A stretch of 64,000 bases of DNA from Glandiceps talaboti (GCF_964340395.1 NC_135551.1:4123963-4187962); one strand, 5' to 3'; counted from the first letter of the stretch, positions 11,199-21,949 are shown. The notes: a model not told the origin generated them from the sequence alone. Numbers and translations: made by a program.

Positions 11199-11565
11199 GT
11201 AAATCGAGGACGTCGACATGGCAGACGACCGCCCTGCTTTCCCATGACGATGTGGAACATGCATGACCGATTGATCGACGATCTTCCCCGGACCAATAAT
11301 TCCATACAAGGATGGCACAACCATAATATGCAGGCTAATATAACATCACATCACCCTAACATCTGGACATTTCTCAAAGTGCTGAAGCGGGAGCAGGCTC
11401 TGAACACCGTTATCGTTAATCAGATCATCGCAGGTAAACCAGCACCACCATGACGAAAAAGATACAAGGAGTCCGAGGCCAGGATCAGAGAAATTGTTGC
11501 CGATTTCGAGAATCGTCATGTGCTTGACTTTTAGCGGGGAATAACCCACAACCTCCAGTTTTGAA
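11199..11565 (+). pseudogene. MULE transposase pseudogene, part 3 (C-terminus)
   Basis: One frame reads RGRRHGRRPPCFP, then MWNMHDRLIDDLPRTNNS, GWH and HPNIWTFLKVLKREQ. This is the conserved C-terminal block of these transposases (RTNN..EGWH...HP.iw.Fl). It continues as REIVADFENRHVLDF, meets an in-frame TAG where a Leu codon is expected, and ends NLQF-stop at 11565. A frameshift also lies just after the MITE. The gene is therefore dead, but the whole C-terminus is legible. Confidence 0.88.
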
Positions 11566-11620
11566 TATAGTACTGTTTAGTATTTATGTTATCAGATTCC
11601 AGTGTTCTACACAAAAGTAC

Positions 11621-12192
11621 AAATTGTTGCCGATTTCGAGAATCGTCATGTGCAGGACTTTTTGCGGGAAATAGCCAACAACCTCCAGTTTTGAATATTA
11701 TAGTAAGGCGTAAAAAGAATTGTGTGGTTCCGATTACATTCAATTTTAAAATAGGGGGGGGGGGGGGGTAGGTCGATTCTTTATTTTATTTTTTAAATTT
11801 TTTTTTTCATATGTGTCTAGTTCAGGTAGTTATGCTTTTCCGTTGTTTTCCATATGGTCTCTGTGTTATTGGCTTCTACTCATCAGATGTACAGCCATTA
11901 CCGATTGGAAGAACAGTTTTATATTGGCTTTTTCAGATGATGTCAGTTTCCGCATCCACTATTTCTTGCGAGACTTCACAATTTTCGTAATTTTCTTATT
12001 TGTTTTCTCGAATATGTAAAAAAAAGTTTAGGTGGGGTCGGGTAACCAGAACCAAACAACTTTTTTTATTTGGCCTAATGTTTAGTATTTATGCAATCAG
12101 ATTCAAGTATTCTCCACAACTAGTTGCCGATTTCGAGAATCGTTATGTGCTGGAATGTTTGCATGGAATAGCCTACAACCTCCAGTTTTGAA
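11621..12192 (+). repeat. Two extra copies of the MULE 3' end
   Basis: The last coding segment (GTTGCCGATTTCGAGAATCG ... CTCCAGTTTTGA) and the following trailer recur at 11621-11695 and again at 12121-12192, after the first copy at 11490-11565. A phrase GTTTAGTATTTATG.AATCAGATTC also recurs between copies. This is a partial tandem duplication of the 3' end. The intervening 11700-12115 contains a G-run and no other feature. Confidence 0.8.
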
Positions 12193-12199
12193 TATTATA

Positions 12200-13330
12200 G
12201 TATTGTTTGGTATTTATGCAATCAGAAAAGCTATATATCATATATGCTGACAAATCTAGTTTATTAAATAAACGTTCCGAATTAATATCAAAGTGCCTGG
12301 AGATACTCCTATAGTAAAGTGAAAAAACCTTGTATAATACTAATTACACAAATTAATTCACGCAAATTACGCTCAAACCTTTATTATTATGTAGTGCTTC
12401 ATTTCAGAGAAGCTAAACGAAATAGTATCTACAGCTAAGGTGATATAATAAACTGCATTATGTAAATGTGGTTAGTCAAATGTTATTTTTAAGTACGGGA
12501 AATCTCCATCATCCAACCACTATCATTGTACAACACAAACACATTTCCATCAGGAGATGCAAGGAAATAGACTCACGGACAAGTCTACGTAGAAAGCACA
12601 GACCCCCCCCCCCCATATGTAGTTTACTTGCACGAAATTATCTGATTTTATTTGTTACGTGACCCTGGTGGTCTAGGTTAAGGTCAAAGGCCAATGTTTT
12701 AATCAAAAGCTCACATCTAATTTTGTAGGGGTAGGCAGTTGAATGAAGTCTCAGCGTCAAAATGCATTAACTTCTTGCATATCACATGCAATCAGTAGCA
12801 TTCATTTGTATTCAATTTCTTATAACTGATGTTTACAAATAATACAGACAGGGAGATACTTGATCAATTGGTACTGAATGGGGGCCATTTTGTTGCTAAA
12901 TATCTATAAGCTTATTTATTGCATAACTCAAAACTATATTACAAGTGAACGTGAAGGTCAAGGTCGAAAGTCAAGGTAGCAAAAGATAGCTTGTATCTGA
13001 TAATATAGGGGTAGACAGTTGAATAAAGTCTCTATGTATTATAGATTTCTATTTATATAGAAATTATTGATTTGCAAATCCAAATAATGCCGCCATTGTC
13101 AAATTTGCATATTTTGCAAAACAAAGTGACTTGCATATGTACCACATGATATGTCACGTGTGTGCCAGGTATAAATGAAATTGCATCTTTCATGTCTCAG
13201 AAATGATGTATTACAGACGGACAAATGCACAGACACACAAATGGATGGATGGGTGGATGGACGGACGGGCCCACTGTAGTAGCTGCCCTCCCCCTTCGAG
13301 TGGGCTAAAAAGGTGCAGCAACCTTTATAC
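12200..13330. repeat. Non-coding; two diverged direct repeats with AAGGTCA motifs
   Basis: Around 12672-12760 and 12950-13035 the same order recurs: AAGGTCAAAGG-like, then AAAAG..AGCT, ATCTAAT or ATCTGAT, TAGGGGTAG.CAGTTGAAT.AAGTCTC. Near 13210-13270 there are ACAGACGGACAAA and GGATGGATGGGTGGATGG simple repeats. It looks like an old interspersed repeat. No gene seen. Confidence 0.5.
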
Positions 13331-13341
13331 CTCCTCCCTCT

Positions 13342-13700
13342 GTAGTATCACTGGGGCTCGAAAAAGTTCATTTTTGTTTACTTTTAACTTTTCTTTTCTT
13401 TTTTTTTACAAATATTTTTCCCTGCAAGTTGTGTAATGAAGTAAAGCTGGTGTTGTGCCCAAACCAATTTGACTGCTTTTGGTTGTACTATGGCTACCTC
13501 CTTATTAATTACTAATTAGTTACTTCAACCAATCAAGGGCACTCGAGCGGCGACCTTTAGAGAATGTTGGCAAAACCTGTAACTAGTGGAAAGAGACACC
13601 TCTGTCTCTTTCCACTGGTTACACGGCAGTTACAGTAAACAAAAATATTTGTAAACAAATAATACAGAGAACTTTTTCGAGCCCCTGTGGTAGTACCCGC
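13342..13700. mobile_element. Foldback element with central perfect hairpin
   Basis: The outer arms share GGGGCTCGAAAAAGTTC (left, about 13354) and its complement (right, about 13673-13690), with paired GTTTAC/GTAAAC runs further in. At 13579-13622 there is a compact hairpin of GTAACTAGTGGAAAGAGACA with its near-exact complement. Flanking duplication not resolved. Confidence 0.65.
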
Positions 13701-15019
13701 CAACATAACTGATTCATGGACGAAGGGCTCAAAGAAGTACTAGTTTTAACAAAACGTTATCTATTTGTTACACTAGTATTTGCTAGAGTAAAATGGCGAT
13801 CATCTTATTTAAAAAATCAAATCAAAGCCATGCTCATGATAGATAGGCTATATAAAATGACCAATGTCTATCTCTTCGTTCACAACGTACCCTATCAGTG
13901 ACACCCACAACTCAATTTCAATCAAACTTGACACAAAAGTCTGGCAATATGAAGTACTTATGCATGGTATGCCTGTACTGTGATCAGCGTTGAGTACAGG
14001 GTTGTATACAGCCTATAAGCTCTATGCATGTGTTCAGGATCAGCCATTCGTTGGTAAAGGATGGTAGTGGATGGAGTAAAATAAAGACACAAAGTTTGAA
14101 TTTGACTTTAATAGATTCCCAGAAATGACTGTACCTAAACTTATGGCAAACCTTGTGTCATGACCAAATGGGAGAAAATCTAGAGACTGAGTCATCACGG
14201 CTAAAATCACTTAAGATTATAACAAAACAACAATGAAGCCAGACATTGAAATTTGTGTTACTTTATTTGATTAAAGGTTAAATGTAACCTGAAGACACAA
14301 CAAATATAATTTCAAGAGACTGAAGAAAGCATATCTGTTTTAGAAATGCAAATATAAAGGGTCAACCTAAATATATATAATTCCAACATAACAGAGAGAA
14401 AAGATATCATCCTGCTTCATTATTCTCATACATTATCACAAAACACTAACCTACTAGTAAACACAAAATTGACATGAAGGTAAGAGACTTGACGTATAGA
14501 GCCGGCTGTAATCTTTGTTTGTTGTTGTATCAATCAAATTCTTCCCAAAATATGACAGCATACTATAGAATGGTAGGTCCTTTTCTATTAGGGTTATATG
14601 TAGAGTTATTTATAGAAGTTGAGATACAGTCGTTAACTATATCGAATTATATATTTACCATATCGTTGCTTGGTTACCAGACCATCACATGTTTACGATG
14701 AATGCGAGGTACTATATCTTCTGTACAAAGTAATACCAGGTTTACTTCTTGCAGATAAAAGTAGACAGGGTGTTACAAGCATGATCATTCCATGTTTTCC
14801 CTGGTTGAAAATAAGTTGATATCAATAAAGATATTACACAGCTAAAACAAATCATAGCGTGAGATGGGCGGACATGTCTCAAAAACGTATCATTGCAGGG
14901 CATATATCCAATGAACACATGTACCAAGTTTAAAAAACTATCATGAAAGTCAATAGTTTATTTCCATAAATAACTTAATACAATTTGTTTTCAGAACAAC
15001 TACAGTAATGAGTATAGAG

Positions 15020-15022
<3 letters not shown>
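13701..15022. other. No gene recognised
   Basis: AT-rich sequence. The open frames 13716-13901 and 14474-14701 show no domain or splice context. Confidence 0.45.

Positions 15023-15078
<56 letters not shown>
15023..15078. repeat. (TG)n microsatellite
   Basis: About 28 uninterrupted TG dinucleotides. Confidence 0.95.
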
Positions 15079-15079
<1 letters not shown>

Positions 15080-15421
15080 CATAGAGTAAACATTACTGAG
15101 TTGATGGGTACGTTACTTTGGTTCCAGGTTGTGGAATGTGATCGGATTTTATTGACTTTCAAATGATGTCGAGATGAACAGTTGTTGAAAGGTAAGATAA
15201 TTGTTTAGTTGCAAATTGGCATGTGTGTAAACGAATTTATGATAGTTTGATAGCTTCTTGGCACCTTCAGTTTAATTATCCATCACTGAAAAAACGGCAT
15301 TTTGATTACAGGCAGGCATCAATATGTAAAAAATTGCACCCAGCAATTCTGCATAAGCTATAATATAACTAATAACAACCTTTTGCCCCATAAAACTTTG
15401 TGTTTCTGAAGATTATAGGTA

Positions 15422-15802
15422 AGTAGTATAGAAGTTAGCGGTATAGGACCACTTTTCGACAAATTTTGAGTAAACTCAAAAACTAGACCAGTGAAATGAC
15501 AACCCCCCTTTTCCACCATTTTAACGTTTTAAGAAATGGTCTAACCTATATTAAATTTTGAGTAAACTCGGGTTTCTGAACCAGTGAAACGATATACAGT
15601 GTAACGATCAATAATTGGCAATCTATTAATACACCCATCCTTTGTCTAAAGGAACGCACTGGCGGGTTCAAAAGGTCAAAACATGTAATCAATCAAGCTG
15701 TCTATAACGTCATCCTTCACCTCTATGACCTTTGAGGCATTTATTTAAACAATTGTATTTTTAATATTATATACTGTACAATAACAATGAGGGAGAACTG
15801 TA
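15422..15802. repeat. Left terminal inverted repeat
   Basis: Reverse complement of 17649-18081. It contains a GAGTAAACTC-type internal repeat and ends inside a short ORF start (ATGAGGGAGAACTGTA). Compared with the right arm it lacks about 50 bp, close to one copy of an internal unit holding CCCCC..TTTTTCACC and TATATTAAATTTTGAGTAAA. Confidence 0.88.
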
Positions 15803-15849
15803 GCAATAATTTCAGCTGAAACAAAAAAACCTGAAAAAAATTAAGATCG

Positions 15850-16104
15850 ATGGAGTTAAAAGAACCGATAGAGACAAAGGAGTTGATAGAACCAATGGAA
15901 CCAGTAAAGGCGACTGAGTTTTCCTCACAGTCAGACAGATCACAATTTAATAATACTATGATTTTATTGACTCTTGGTTCACTAGTAATTGGGGTAGCTG
16001 GTTCATATTAGAAAAGAGAGTGGTTTTTACAATCAGGTATAAATGATAAAGAAACTAAACAATTAGTGGCACCACAACCAGTTGCTCTGTTTGATATGGA
16101 ATAA
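15850..16104 (+). pseudogene. Small membrane-protein ORF broken by an in-frame TAG
   Basis: The first part (15850-16008, 53 codons) is charged and Glu/Pro/Lys-rich, then has one hydrophobic segment (MILLTLGSLVIGVAGSY) that should span a membrane. An in-frame TAG at 16009-16011 is followed by another 30 open codons to TAA at 16102-16104. That second part starts with basic/aromatic residues, as expected just after a membrane segment, so it was probably once continuous. Family unknown. Confidence 0.5.
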
Positions 16105-16105
16105 T

Positions 16106-16111
<6 letters not shown>

Positions 16112-16196
<85 letters not shown>
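16112..16196. repeat. (TA)n microsatellite
   Basis: About 42 TA dinucleotides between two small ORFs of the Polinton-like element. Open frames through it (Ile-Tyr repeats) are artefacts. Confidence 0.95.
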
Positions 16197-16198
<2 letters not shown>

Positions 16199-16201
<3 letters not shown>

Positions 16202-16396
16202 ACAGACTATGGTAAACTAACCGTGAATGGTCTTTATGATGGTGCAGTTTTATCTGCTTTAACAATAGCTTATAGTTTAATACTTGATAAAACTATGAAA
16301 ATGGCTCCAGACAGTCCTAAATCAAGTGTTTCATTCAAGAAGTTTGCTTATCTTGCAATAGCAATAAGTGCAGCAGTATTGAGAAAGATATGTTAG
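16199..16396 (+). CDS. Small hydrophobic protein, 65 aa
   Basis: The start ATG follows the TA repeat directly; an open frame runs upstream through the repeat but is not meaningful. Two hydrophobic stretches (LYDGAVLSALTIAYSLIL and FAYLAIAISAAVL) flank a short polar loop with a PDSPKSS sequence. This suggests a two-pass membrane or virion-associated protein. No family recognised. Confidence 0.5.
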
Positions 16397-16477
16397 AACA
16401 ATAAAAATATGTTCCCAGTTGATCCTTATAAAGGATAAATAAAAAGAATAATTTATATATGTCTAAATATATACATA

Positions 16478-16624
16478 ATGGGCATGGCAATTGCGACGAT
16501 GGTTGGTGGTGCAGTTCTAAATGCAACTGCCTTTCTTGGAGCTGGTTATTTAGGTAAGACACTTTCAGTGAAATTATATCAATATATTTATTTAGCTGGT
16601 GGTGGAATATTATTAGTTTATTAA
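16478..16624 (+). CDS. Small Gly/Ala-rich hydrophobic protein, 48 aa
   Basis: Starts MGMAIATMVGGAVLNATAFL and remains hydrophobic and glycine-rich to the end, with a second hydrophobic stretch at the C-terminus. It lies 81 bases after the preceding ORF and 30 bases before the Cys-rich ORF, on the same strand. Gly/Ala-rich short membrane peptides of this kind are common in small DNA viruses. Specific function unknown. Confidence 0.45.
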   Translation: MGMAIATMVGGAVLNATAFLGAGYLGKTLSVKLYQYIYLAGGGILLVY

Positions 16625-16654
16625 ACAAAAAAATATATTTAAATATATAATAAA

Positions 16655-17299
16655 ATGGAAATATGTAAATTATGTAAATGGGAAGATGCACCCCGTGATT
16701 GTACTAACATTTGCGGTACACTCTTTGGCTTTGGAAAATCCTATTGTTCTGTTTGTTGTGATTCGATGACAAAAATAAACTGGTATGATATCATACATTG
16801 TAATATATGTAGAAAATTCAATATACCTCGTGACGATATTTGTAAAAACATTTGTGGTAACATCTATGGAAGGTTTCACTGTTTTGACTGCTGTACTTTG
16901 TTTAATAAACCTCTAGATGAAAGCATTCATGAGCAGGGGAAAAATAAATATATTTATAATCCGAAAAACCATATTAAAAAAGTTTTCAAGAGGTATAATC
17001 TAAATTATTATCTTTTATCAACTGTTATGAGAATATTTTTATCAATCAATAAAATTCATGCAGAGCCAACACGATATCGATCACTCAACTTTAGTGTGAT
17101 CATAAGAGCAATTCTATTATACTTAGGAAAATATCAGGAAGCTGCTCAAATACCAGAGTTGAAAACGAAAGCATTTTCACAGAACCAAATTCTTAAACGA
17201 TTTTGGGATATATGGAATATAAAATATCCAGAGATAAGATTTAGTTGGTGGCGTTTACGTTGGCGTCAAACATTTTTAAAAATAAAACAATCATTGTAA
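16655..17299 (+). CDS. Cys-rich protein with duplicated zinc-binding repeat, 214 aa
   Basis: The N-terminal 80 residues contain two copies of one pattern: CxxC, a short spacer, PRD, C..NICG, Gly, aromatic-C-xx-CC. Copy one is at residues 4-35 and copy two at 49-80. The repeated cysteines suggest two zinc-binding modules. After a basic linker, residues about 135-195 form a helical region (YRSLNFSVIIRAILLYLGKY ... LKTKAFSQNQILKRFW). This faintly recalls the C-terminal part of VLTF3-like late transcription factors of large DNA viruses; I could not test that. The C-terminus is Trp/Arg-rich (WWRLRWRQ). The frame is intact, which is notable in an otherwise decayed element. It converges with and overlaps the opposing ORF end at 17266-17299. 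Confidence 0.6.
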   Translation: MEICKLCKWEDAPRDCTNICGTLFGFGKSYCSVCCDSMTKINWYDIIHCNICRKFNIPRDDICKNICGNIYGRFHCFDCCTLFNKPLDESIHEQGKNKYIYNPKNHIKKVFKRYNLNYYLLSTVMRIFLSINKIHAEPTRYRSLNFSVIIRAILLYLGKYQEAAQIPELKTKAFSQNQILKRFWDIWNIKYPEIRFSWWRLRWRQTFLKIKQSL

Positions 17300-17664
17300 G
17301 TATTTCTTAACTTACAACTTTTCTTTTTATGTATATACAACGTAAAATAACTACCTAATTCTGAACCACAATCACACATATATCTCTTAGGTTCTTTAAC
17401 GCAAGGTGTACTTCTGTTAAAATGTATCTTTAAATGACACTCATATTTATATGCAACCCACATTTATCACATGTAAATTCAGTAAAAATACGATCACATG
17501 TTGGACATGCATCAGGATATTCAAATTTACTATTCTCGCAAGAATCTTTTTATTTGTGTGTTTTTGTCTTTGATAAAATTATGTGTATGTTTAAAAAGTT
17601 TATTGCATTTTTCACATTTGAATTCAGGCGCTGACCTACCACAAGTAGTACAGTTCTCCCTCAT
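17266..17664 (-). pseudogene. Zinc-finger protein of the Polinton-like element, frameshifted
   Basis: The ATG at 17664 lies inside the right inverted repeat. The first frame (to a stop at 17530) encodes a CxxC pair and a second one, CEKCNKLFKH. Other frames continue with CPTCDRIF and CDKCG, and the last (17463-17266) gives YECHLKIH, CDCG and IHKKKSC. The spacing is that of several Cys2-His2 or Cys4 fingers. At least two frameshifts break it. Confidence 0.55.
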
Positions 17665-18081
17665 TGTTAATGTATATAATATTAAAAATACAATTGTTTA
17701 AATAAACGCCTCAAAGGTCATAGCGGTGAAGGATGACGTTATAGACAGCTTGATTGATTACATGTTTTGACCTTTTGAACCCGCCAGTGCGTTCATTTAG
17801 ACAAAGGATGGGTGTATTAATAGATTGCTGATTGTCGATCATTACACTGTATGTCGTTTCACTGGTTCAGAAACCCGAGTTTACTCAAAATTTAATATAG
17901 GTTTACACCATTTCTTAAATCGTTAAAATGGTGAAAAGGGGGGGGGGGGTTGTCATTTCACTGGTCTAGTTTTTGAGTTTACTCAAAATTTAATATAGAT
18001 TAAACTGTTTTAACTTTAAAAAAACGGTGAAAAATGGGGGTTGTCGAAAAGTGGACATATACCGCTAACTTCTATACTACT
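17649..18081. repeat. Right terminal inverted repeat
   Basis: Reverse complement of 15422-15802 with one extra internal unit (near 17990-18045). It carries the start codon and first codons of the opposing zinc-finger ORF. Confidence 0.88.
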
Positions 18082-18087
18082 TAGGTA

Positions 18088-18658
18088 TAACGAGGTGGGC
18101 GCCCTCTCTGTTGAAATATAAAAATAACAACAGCATTGGTTCCAAATTAAGAGTTGAAGTCCCCATTTCAGACTATTCGATTTTTGATGGCCCTCTGACT
18201 TCTCACTCAGCCCCTTTCCCATTGACATAAATTGTTACCATTCCTTTAGTGTAAGTTGGATATGATATATCAATTCACTCTTGTATGCATTATCACAGCA
18301 AGGTAGAACATTGTATGTTATATAATTTGGAATTGACTCAAGCGTATATGAACACATGTATTGTTCAGAAAATATAAAGAAAACCCCTTTAAATAATGAT
18401 AACAAAGTGTGCATAGTAGTCCAACAGCCATTTTGAACAGCCGTTGTGAAGCCGCATCAGGATATACTGTCCATTACTCAAAAAATATAATAAAATAAAG
18501 TAAACAAGTAAATTAAAATGCCAAAAAATATTGGTAGGTCTCGATCTGTCCGCTGAACAGCTGTTTTTATTTTCCCTGGCCTCAGCTTACTTTAACACTT
18601 TAGACAGCCATTAGGTTTTTTCAGATGTTATTATTTTGTGAAAATTTACTTGCAATAC
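18088..18658. other. No gene recognised
   Basis: AT-rich spacer between the Polinton-like element and the lectin exon. Nothing recognised. Confidence 0.4.
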
Positions 18659-18779
18659 CTTGCACTTCACCAAGACGTATTTCAATACAAAATTCATAAC
18701 CATTAGCATTATTTGGCTCTCCAGGCATCCAATTGTAATAGTCCAATGGCGACCTATCACTCCATGTAAACTGTCCTTC
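18659..18779 (-). CDS. C-type lectin-like domain exon (middle part)
   Basis: A 121-nt minus-strand exon with acceptor TTGTTTTACAG (AG at 18780-18781) and donor GTATTG (18658 downward). It encodes GQFTWSDRSPLDYYNWMPGE followed by PNNANGYEFCIEI. This is the core of a C-type lectin domain: F.W.dg..l.y.nW..gePn....E.C. The EPN triplet is the calcium/mannose-type signature and the Cys is the canonical one. The incoming intron is phase 0 and the outgoing one phase 1. The flanking parts of the domain were not located. Confidence 0.85.
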
Positions 18780-21700
18780 CTGTAAAACAAGTACAACGAA
18801 AATCATGAAACATGAAACAAAACATTGCCTGGCTGAACAAAAATCTTACCAACATTATTATTGCTATATCTATCGTCTGACACGACAACAAATCTGCTCA
18901 TTTTTCGCTGTTACAAAATCTGCTAAAAATATAAAAAGACTTCTATCAACGTGGCCAGAACAAACTGAAATAGACTTCCCTTAATGTCAATTAACTCCAA
19001 ATATCAAACCAAGCCCACTGTCGGATTTGAAAAAAATAAAAAATAGCATTTTTGACCAAAATATTATATAAATCTACTCAAAATAACAAAAAAATGACAT
19101 ATGGATTCCACCCATTGGTCATGCACGCTATCAGACAATCTGACAATCAGCTCACAATAACTATGCTCTCTGCAAAGTCAGTCACAAGGGTGGAATTCGT
19201 TAAAAGAACATGTAATTAAAAATAAAGCAGGCTGAAACTGTTAAACACTTCAAAAGACAATTGCAGAGACATTTCATCTGCCTAGCACTTAAAAAAGCTT
19301 ATTTTTATTTGGAGGTATAATGTCACAATGTGTTTTTTTTATATCCTAATGTATTTTAGAATTCTATAAGTGGACTTTTGCGTGATTAGCGATTTTATGT
19401 ATAAGGGCCTGAATGGAAAGAAGCCGACCCTTCAATGCTTTGCACTGTTTGTAATGCTTATTGAGTTTTACTCTGAATAAAGATATTGTATTTAAATTAT
19501 TATTATTATTATTATTATAAGTGAGTGGGTTTAGATATCATATAATAATAAAGCATTGTGTGAGAGACAATTTAGAGGAATGGTGCCTTTTGGTCCTATG
19601 TTCATAAAATGTATCCGTTTGATGAGCATATATTTGCTATACCGGCTCATATTTGCTATGCTGACTCATGTTTGAGGGCGCCCTTTCACAACTTTATCTG
19701 TGAGTTTGTTCGAATATAAATTATTTATTTCTATATGCCAGTGTAACTGTCTGTGACTTCACATGTTTCGGACTAGTTTGACTTGTACCTATATTATTTT
19801 TATTGGCGGAACCAGTAGCCATCTCTGATAGGGGTGTGTCGTCAGTGCAGGAAACCCTAGGCCCAATTTTAGACCCACTTTGACCAAAAATCAATATCTT
19901 ATTAATTTACTAATTTAGCATAAAATTTAGACAAGATACATTTTCCTTAGTTGGCAATATTGAGGGTCAATTAATGGCAATTACGATTTGGCAAAGGACA
20001 AAGGACCTCATTTTACACCAAGTAAAAATCAAATATAATGCAAAGTGGACCCGTTTTAGACTCTTGAGTTTCGAAAAAAAACCTGACCCCATTTTAGACC
20101 AAATGGCTAGAAAATGAACCCCAAATAAGGGAGTCACCCCCCCCCCCCCCGATATTTGTCTGAACAACTCGCATCACAACTGAGCAAGCTTAACAGGTCA
20201 AATGCATTGTTCTGTAATGATTTATAAAGTTGTTGATGGCATTCCCTGAAAAACAATATTTGCATTGCGCCTTACTATATTTGTAATATTATTCCGAAAT
20301 CGCCGCTGTTTTCAAATCATCCTAGATAAGACTTTCACAACATACTGTAACAAATATCCCCCGCCGGCCGTTCAGCAAATTCATGTAACATAATGTAATA
20401 CACTGTACAGTCCAAAGTAAACATATCATTCAACGAAGTGTTTAGTAGTTATGTAGTACTTGTACTATACGGCAGTACATTGACAGGTACAATTATTTTG
20501 ATTATACAGTGTTGCAAAGTTTACTGAAGACATAACATGATTGTGTTCCTTCCCATCAGAAAATTTAACTGAAAGTATTATAAAAGGGAATTTATGATCG
20601 TAACATATTCAGCCATAAATTTATCAGGTTTCTGGCAATTTCCATGACTTGTTTAGAAAGATTGCAGTTCAATAATATTTGGAAGCAACAGCATAAAGCG
20701 CTAAATATTACGTAATCACAATCAATCCCAGTCATCCAGATGCACATGGTGGTATGCTTGTGCCTCATGTATATGGTACGGACGGACTAGCCTGTCTGTC
20801 AGTGTCACATTTTGCTTCTTATCTTCAAGATGTTTTAAGAAAATGAAAATAGTCATTGTCTGATCAACAGAATTTCTCTTCCACTGAAGTTTAGACAACA
20901 TTTAGTTGTATTCTCATGTAAACGTTGTTGATCATGCATGATATGTCACACTGTCCTCGTTTCCTTCGACGTCTTTATGAAACTAGGTCAAGGGTTAAAT
21001 TCACCGAGAACGAACACTTTCGCTACATTGCTAGTCTTGTTTTGCCGCGTAATCATCAAATATTTTCCAGATAATTATGAATAAATTTCTTATTTTACAC
21101 TTTGGGCTTTTTAGTTTTGAGAATCCAATATGACCGCCAAAATACTATCTCAAAGGTAAGTTGGGTTGGCTGATATGATAGTGAGTGCACAAATAATTAT
21201 AAAAGACATGCAACGTGGTAAAATGCTAGTCGCGTTGACATCAACCTGTACCATCAAACAGATCAACAAAAATAATCTGAATGTAGTAGCGACCATATAT
21301 ATTGGATTTATTGTCAGATCATTTTCCATAGGAAAATTATAAAACATTTTCGGTTTCCTTGAAAACAGGAAGGTACGTGATCTCACTTATTGAGTTTATT
21401 ATTTCAATTTGACCGGGAACAACGTTCACATGGCCAGGTTTCGCATTGTCCCTAAACAAAAAAATTGGAGTTTCGAGGGTGTTTTTCTCAACAACTTCAA
21501 GCCAAATTGAACATAGATGCGTATTCTGCCTGAATCGGAAAATACATGAAATTGATATCGGAACACAGAAATTTACGTCGAATCTAGAACGTCGTGTACC
21601 ATATCCGTCAACTGCAGTTTTACTAAGAAATACTGTTACAGTACGAGTATCCTTCTAAAAGTAAATTTGCGAAATTCATAGTAAATTGTTGTTAACGAAT

Positions 21701-21826
21701 ACCTTAAAAAGTTTAGACTTTACAAATTGAAGACATAAACCGTGTCACAATTCGCAAATTACTAACAATATCACAGCCACAGTAGCATTTACCTGCTCTA
21801 ACAATTTTTAACTTCTCATTTCTTAC
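18780..21826. other. Probable intron(s) of the lectin-like gene
   Basis: The preceding exon found on the minus strand (21827-21949) ends in phase 1, while the lectin exon starts in phase 0. At least one exon should therefore lie here, but I could not find it. The stretch 19840-20155 has C-rich phrases (CCCATTTTAGACC, repeated) and a C-run, probably a decayed transposon end. (TTA)n occurs at 19497-19517. Confidence 0.4.
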
Positions 21827-21949
21827 CTGTTTCATGTCCAACCTCTGTCAAATATGATGACTTTCTTTCCAGAATATATTCAGTCGAAGAAACCCGAACG
21901 TCTTCACTTGTGGATTCCAGTAACTGTACGTCGACAGTGTCTGTTGTAT
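21827..21949 (-). CDS. Stalk exon 3 of the type II membrane lectin-like gene
   Basis: A 123-nt exon, phase 1 on both sides: acceptor GATCTACAG (21951-21950), donor GTAAGAAATG (21826 downward). It encodes 41 hydrophilic residues rich in Asp, Glu, Thr, Ser and Val (TTDTVDVQLLESTSEDV ...), typical of an extended extracellular stalk. Phase and strand match exon 2 at 22522-22779. Confidence 0.6.

Larger units (their letters stand above)
15422..18081. mobile_element. Miniature Polinton/Maverick-like element
   Basis: A 2660-bp element whose ends are long inverted repeats (left about 380 bp, right about 430 bp) beginning AGTAGTATAGAAGTTAGCGG. It is flanked by a perfect 6-bp duplication TAGGTA (15416-15421 and 18082-18087). 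Polintons are known for 6-bp duplications, terminal 5'-AG and inverted repeats of hundreds of bases, so the structure points there. The usual Polinton genes (polymerase B, integrase, protease, packaging ATPase, capsid) are all absent. Instead there are three small hydrophobic ORFs, a Cys-rich ORF and an opposing zinc-finger ORF. It is probably a non-autonomous or deleted derivative of a Polinton or related endogenous virus. Confidence 0.75.

Noticed and set aside
14950-15162. Minus-strand ORF with a Thr-His repeat
   Set aside because: Produced by the (TG)n microsatellite.
16082-16396. A 104-residue ORF with a long Ile-Tyr repeat
   Set aside because: The repeat is the (TA)n microsatellite read in frame. 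The real ORF begins at the ATG at 16199.
18841-18910. Possible short minus-strand exon (ending at donor GTAAGATT) before the lectin exon
   Set aside because: It ends in phase 1 whereas the lectin exon starts in phase 0, and its sequence does not resemble the N-terminal part of a lectin domain.
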